Assembly: GCA_013151875.1 (NCBI GenBank)
Contig: JAADHL010000242.1
Coordinates: 1-8,662, forward strand
Direction of reading: 5' to 3'
Length of the DNA stretch: 8,662 bases
Origin: Deltaproteobacteria bacterium
GTDB taxonomy: Bacteria > Myxococcota_A > UBA9042 > DTJE01
Within the stretch, counting starts at the first letter, position 1. Each line of letters opens with the position of its first letter. The notes under the pieces are model-generated. The model saw only the letters and a list, made by a program, of their open reading frames with translations. It did no database searches and was not told the DNA's origin. Shown here in pieces: positions 5,666 to 8,662 of the stretch. The translations under genes and the position numbers were made by a program.

Positions 5666-7021
5666 TTACTCGTTCAGATAGATCTGAAAACCGGCGTATG
5701 CCTCCATGCCGTGTTCCCCGATGTCAAGGCCCTGTAACTCCTCCTCACGGGACACCCTCAAACCCGACAGCGCCTTGATGACGGCAAACAGCACAGTGCC
5801 GGTCCCGAAGGCCCATGCGAAGGCCGCTCCGACACCGATGGCCTGCACCCCCAGTTGAGCGGCGTCGCCTCCATAGAACAGACCGGTGCTGTGATCCGCG
5901 ATACCCAGGACATGCTCGGCGTTGAACAGGCCCACGGCCAGCGTTCCCCAGGCGCCGCACACTCCGTGCACGCTGATTGCGCCGACCGGGTCGTCGATCT
6001 TCAGGACCCGGTCGAACAGGATCACGCTCAACACCACCAGGACTCCCGCGCTCAGCCCGATCATGACCGCGCCCATGGGTGTCACGGTCGCGCAAGAGGC
6101 GGTGATCGCGACCAGACCCGCGAGAGCGCCGTTGAGGGTCATCGACGCGTCCGGCTTGCGAAACATGAGCCATGCCGTCAGCAGTGCGGAGACTGCGCCC
6201 GATGCACCGGCCAGATTGGTCGTCACCGCGATGCGGCCTATGGATCCGTCACCCGCCATGGTGCTGCCCGAGTTGAAACTGAACCAGCCGAACCAGAGGA
6301 TGAACACCCCCAGGGCAGCCAGGGTGATATTGTGTCCAGGGATGGCGCGGACCCCGCCGTCGGGGCCGTACTTGCCCAGTCTGGGACCGACTGCCACGGC
6401 CCCTGCCAGGGCCATCCAACCCCCAATAGAATGGACCACCGTGGACCCGGCGAAATCCACGAACCCCAGGTTTTCGAGCCAGCCGCCACCATCCAGGAGG
6501 CCGCCCCAGGCCCAGGAACCGAATACGGGATAGATGAACATCGTCACTGCGGCGCTGTAGGCCAGATATGAAGGAAACTTGGTCCGTTCCGCCATGGCCC
6601 CCGACACAATGGTGGCCGCGGTCGCTGCAAACACGGTCTGGAAGATGAAAAACGTGAAATTCCAGTCCCCGCCCCCTACACCGTCGAGCCCGAAAAGCGT
6701 GGTGCCGAACAGGCCATTGCTCGTCCCGAACATCAGACCGAATCCCACGAAGAAGAAACTCAATGAACCCAGCGAGAAATCCATCAGGTTCTTCATCATG
6801 ATGTTCACCGCGTTTTTCGCACGTGTGAATCCCGATTCGACCAGAGCGAATCCCGCCTGCATAAAGAACACCATCGCAGCGGCCACGAGTGTCCAGACCG
6901 TGTTCAGATTGATCTGGGTCTGTCCGGTCGCTGGGCTGTTTCCCGCGAAGGCCTCGGATGAGGACAACAGCACCATGCAGGTCGCAGTCATTGCGACGAA
7001 AATTACGTCCTTCGTTTTCAA
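5666..7021 (-). CDS. amt: Ammonium transporter (Amt/AmtB family)
   Basis: Inner-membrane trimeric ammonium channel, 451 residues. The start is a TTG at 7021: AAGGAGGA (7027-7034) lies 5 bases upstream and the frame then gives a clean signal peptide (KTKDVIFVA, a hydrophobic core, SEAFA cut before Gly27). The open frame continues upstream to 7393, but that part covers the promoter and the divergent gene and is not protein-like. About eleven membrane segments follow. The Amt signature DFAGSTVVHSIGG at 189-201 carries Asp189 and the first pore His197 (His168 of E. coli AmtB). SVHGVCGAWGTLAVGLF at 350-366 carries the second pore His352 (His318). FQTVF at 127-131 fits the Phe gate. The cytoplasmic tail VSREEELQGLDIGEHGMEAY keeps the conserved PII-contact form. 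It is the first gene of the operon, read from the sigma-54 promoter at 7064-7079. Confidence 0.97.
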   Translation of the reverse strand: MKTKDVIFVAMTATCMVLLSSSEAFAGNSPATGQTQINLNTVWTLVAAAMVFFMQAGFALVESGFTRAKNAVNIMMKNLMDFSLGSLSFFFVGFGLMFGTSNGLFGTTLFGLDGVGGGDWNFTFFIFQTVFAATAATIVSGAMAERTKFPSYLAYSAAVTMFIYPVFGSWAWGGLLDGGGWLENLGFVDFAGSTVVHSIGGWMALAGAVAVGPRLGKYGPDGGVRAIPGHNITLAALGVFILWFGWFSFNSGSTMAGDGSIGRIAVTTNLAGASGAVSALLTAWLMFRKPDASMTLNGALAGLVAITASCATVTPMGAVMIGLSAGVLVVLSVILFDRVLKIDDPVGAISVHGVCGAWGTLAVGLFNAEHVLGIADHSTGLFYGGDAAQLGVQAIGVGAAFAWAFGTGTVLFAVIKALSGLRVSREEELQGLDIGEHGMEAYAGFQIYLNE

Positions 7022-7026
7022 GCGGG

Positions 7027-7034
7027 TCCTCCTT
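7027..7034 (-). promoter_or_regulatory. Ribosome binding site fixing the TTG start of amt
   Basis: On the minus strand this reads AAGGAGGA, close to a full anti-16S match, with a 5-base gap to the TTG at 7021-7019. The internal ATG 10 codons further in has no such site and would cut the signal peptide, so the TTG is the better start. Confidence 0.85.
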
Positions 7035-7063
7035 GCGTGTCGAGTCCGGCTGCCGCCTCTTAA

Positions 7064-7079
7064 TACAATTGGCGTGCCA
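7064..7079 (-). promoter_or_regulatory. Sigma-54 (RpoN) -24/-12 promoter of the amt operon
   Basis: The minus strand reads TGGCACGCCAATTGTA. Against TGGCACGNNNNTTGCW every fixed position fits except the C of the -12 GC, which is T. The GG-to-G(C) spacing is standard. Transcription should begin near 7053, giving a leader of about 31 bases before the TTG of amt. Control of amt/glnK operons by sigma-54 and an NtrC-class activator is well established; here an activator gene is divergently adjacent. Confidence 0.85.
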
Positions 7080-7156
7080 TCTATGGGAGAATATTGGAAG
7101 TCGCCGTGATTAAAGGATATTGTTGGTGATCGGGGTTGGTGCGACCGCCTAGATCG

Positions 7157-7199
7157 TGATACGAAAATGTATCGACAGTTGCGAATGATACAAAAATGT
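7157..7199. repeat. Two 14-base direct repeats with inverted GATAC/GTATC half-sites (candidate activator site)
   Basis: TGATACGAAAATGT (7157-7170) and TGATACAAAAATGT (7186-7199) differ at one base and are 29 bases apart. Between them GTATC at 7169-7173 makes an inverted pair with GATAC at 7158-7162 (6-base spacer) and with GATAC at 7187-7191. The block lies about 104-146 bases upstream of the predicted amt start point, the usual distance for an enhancer of a sigma-54 activator, and it also abuts the activator's own start codon, so autoregulation is possible. It does not match the NifA (TGT-N10-ACA) or NtrC consensus. Binding is inferred. Confidence 0.5.
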
Positions 7200-7213
7200 C
7201 CTATATGGAGTGG

Positions 7214-8662
7214 ATGAGTAAACTGGAATACACCAGGGAACAACTCGAGGCCCTCCGCCGGGTCGCAATGACTCTGGCCGGCCCGGGGGACCTCGATGCG
7301 GCGTTGAAAGAGACGCTGAAGGCGCTGTCGCGGCTTCTGGGGATGAAGCGCGGAATCGTGTCGATCTACCGCAGGGACCTGAACGAGGTCCACATGCTGG
7401 TCGCCCGGGGCCTGGGCTCCAAGCGCATGGAACCGGTGCGTTATCGTCTCGGCGAGGGAATAACGGGAAGGGTCGTGAAGTCGGGACGTCCGGTGGCGGT
7501 GCCCAGACTGGACAAAGAGCCGTTGTTCCTGGATCGAACTGGGGTGAGGCGCGACCTGGATCGTGCTGAACTGGCATTTCTATGCGTTCCGATCCGCTAT
7601 GGAAAGGAGGTCGTCGGCGCCCTCTCCGCGGACAGGGTAAGCGATCCCGAAAGCAATCTGGACGGTGAGCTGAGGCTGTTGGAGGAAGTGGCGGGATTGA
7701 TCGCCTCCCGTGTCGTACGCCGCCGTGTAAGGGAAGAGAACAAGCGCCTCAAGGAATCGGCCGGAACCGGCGGGACGCCCGGAATGATCCTGGGGTCGTC
7801 CGAGGCCATGGTGCAGGTGCGTTACCTGGTATCCCAGGTCGCCGACTCCAAAGCGACCATCCTGCTTACCGGCGAGACGGGCACCGGCAAGGGGCTCATT
7901 GCCCGTTCCATCCATAGGAGCAGTCCGAGGGCGGACCAGTCTTTCGTGCAGGTCAACTGTGGGGCCATCCCTGAAAACCTGGTCGAAAGCGAGCTGTTCG
8001 GTCACGAAAGGGGCGCCTTCACCGGGGCGACCGAGAAACGCGAGGGGCGTTTCGAGGCCGCGGGCGCGGGAACACTGTTCCTGGATGAGGTGGATGAGCT
8101 TCCCATGGCTACCCAGGTGAAGCTGCTGCGCGTCCTGCAGGAGCACCAGTACGAGAGGGTGGGAAGCAACCGGGTCAAGACCACCAGGGCGCGCATTATC
8201 GCGGCTTCCAACCGGGACCTGGAAAAAGCGGTCATGGACGGTCGTTTCCGCCCCGACCTCTATTACAGGCTGAACGTCTTTCCGATTCACGTGCCGCCCC
8301 TGCGCGAGAGAGGCGCGGACGTCACCCTGCTCGCCGATCACTTCATCCAGATGTACGCGCGGGAGTTCGGCAAGGACGTTTCTCGAATGGACACTCCGGC
8401 AATCGATATGTTCATGGCCTACCACTGGCCGGGTAATGTGCGCGAGCTGGAGAACGCAATAGAGCGCGCGGTACTGCTGGCAAAGGACGGTGTGATCCGC
8501 GCCCACCTCCTGCCGCCCTCGCTGCAGATGAAGACCATGGAATCGCGGGCCCAGGCCCGCGGCAGGCTGGAACAACTCGTCGCGTCGTACGAGATGGAGT
8601 TGATAGTGGACGCCCTCAAGGACGCCGGAGGCAACCAGACGCGGGCCGCCGAACTGCTGGAA
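7214..8662 (+). CDS. Sigma-54-dependent activator, GAF-AAA+-Fis (NifA-like architecture; partial, 3' end beyond window)
   Basis: 483 codons are visible, with no stop before the window edge. Domains: a GAF sensor at about 5-170 (GEGITGRVVKSGRPVAVP at 80-97 and LCVPI at 123-127 are typical), a charged linker at 168-182, an AAA+ sigma-54 interaction domain at about 190-430, and the start of a Fis-type HTH from about 452, cut in ...NQTRAAELLE. Key motifs: Walker A GETGTGKG at 220-227, ESELFGHERGAFTGA at 258-272 with the sigma-54-contacting GAFTGA, Walker B TLFLDEVDELP at 287-297, FRPDLYYRLNVFPI at 345-358 with the arginine finger, and WPGNVRELEN at 405-414. No Cys lies between the AAA+ domain and the HTH, unlike oxygen-sensitive NifA proteins. 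Starts at 7196 and 7205 are also in frame; 7214 has GGAG at 7207-7210, but with only 3 bases spacing. Its position makes the amt operon the likely target; the GAF ligand (perhaps 2-oxoglutarate) is unknown. Confidence 0.93.
   Translation, partial: MSKLEYTREQLEALRRVAMTLAGPGDLDAALKETLKALSRLLGMKRGIVSIYRRDLNEVHMLVARGLGSKRMEPVRYRLGEGITGRVVKSGRPVAVPRLDKEPLFLDRTGVRRDLDRAELAFLCVPIRYGKEVVGALSADRVSDPESNLDGELRLLEEVAGLIASRVVRRRVREENKRLKESAGTGGTPGMILGSSEAMVQVRYLVSQVADSKATILLTGETGTGKGLIARSIHRSSPRADQSFVQVNCGAIPENLVESELFGHERGAFTGATEKREGRFEAAGAGTLFLDEVDELPMATQVKLLRVLQEHQYERVGSNRVKTTRARIIAASNRDLEKAVMDGRFRPDLYYRLNVFPIHVPPLRERGADVTLLADHFIQMYAREFGKDVSRMDTPAIDMFMAYHWPGNVRELENAIERAVLLAKDGVIRAHLLPPSLQMKTMESRAQARGRLEQLVASYEMELIVDALKDAGGNQTRAAELLE

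Noticed and set aside
7021..7213. NifA (TGT-N10-ACA) or NtrC (TGCAC-N-GTGCA) sites between amt and the activator
   Set aside because: I looked for both and found no match at proper spacing; a weak sigma-70-like pair TTGGAA/GATATT near 7095-7122 was too poor to list.
7022..7393. N-terminal extension of amt up to 7393
   Set aside because: It would cover the amt sigma-54 promoter, the repeats and the start of the divergent activator; the TTG at 7021 has a near-ideal ribosome site and starts a proper signal peptide.
7580..8575. Minus-strand open frame of 331 codons opposite the activator
   Set aside because: It lies over the AAA+ domain, whose motifs are all intact on the plus strand; it shows no protein-like features.
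1..8662. CRISPR array, phage defence system, insertion sequence or tRNA-linked island
   Set aside because: No spaced repeats, transposase, integrase, terminal repeats or tRNA were found; the genes are ordinary nitrogen, pilus and glycan genes.

Overview
The window reads as chromosomal DNA of a GC-rich Gram-negative (diderm) bacterium. A signal-peptide-bearing outer-membrane barrel, a type IV pilin, sigma-54 promoters and a sigma-54 activator all point that way. The pilin N-terminus and the amt/PII/GSI set look most like Deltaproteobacteria in the broad sense (Desulfobacterota, Myxococcota or relatives), but this placement is by recall and is not certain. I see no mobile element, CRISPR array, rRNA or tRNA.

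Left part (1-1794). A membrane oligosaccharyltransferase of the STT3/AglB/PglB type runs leftward off the window edge (831 to 1, minus strand). It diverges from a type IV pilin gene (1128-1715, plus). The 296-base gap between them holds a long inverted repeat followed by eight T, a near-consensus sigma-54 promoter at 1014-1029 pointing at the pilin, and a strong 9-bp hairpin in the pilin leader. The pilin converges on a GT87-type membrane glycosyltransferase (2928-1795, minus), with a UUCG-capped hairpin and a short palindrome in the 79-base gap.

Middle part (1795-7053, minus strand). This is a tightly packed nitrogen-assimilation operon in the order amt, PII (glnB/glnK type), TorF-like outer-membrane barrel, glnA, GT87 glycosyltransferase, with gaps of 43, 28, 19 and 22 bases. 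amt and PII both start with TTG. A near-perfect sigma-54 promoter (7064-7079) lies about 42 bases upstream of the amt start. The proposed flow is passage through the outer-membrane barrel, ammonium across the inner membrane by Amt (gated by PII), and assimilation by glutamine synthetase. The PII protein has changes at Gln39, Lys90 and Tyr51 (E. coli GlnB numbering), so its sensing may be unusual.

Right part (7022-8662). A GAF-AAA+-Fis sigma-54 activator of NifA-like architecture is transcribed away from amt and runs off the right edge. Between it and the amt promoter lie two 14-base direct repeats, about 104-146 bases upstream of the predicted amt start point, where an enhancer for such an activator would be expected. 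The window therefore looks like a self-contained, locally controlled ammonium-acquisition module. It sits beside a pilin locus bracketed by two lipid-linked-sugar enzymes, which raises the possibility of pilin N-glycosylation.
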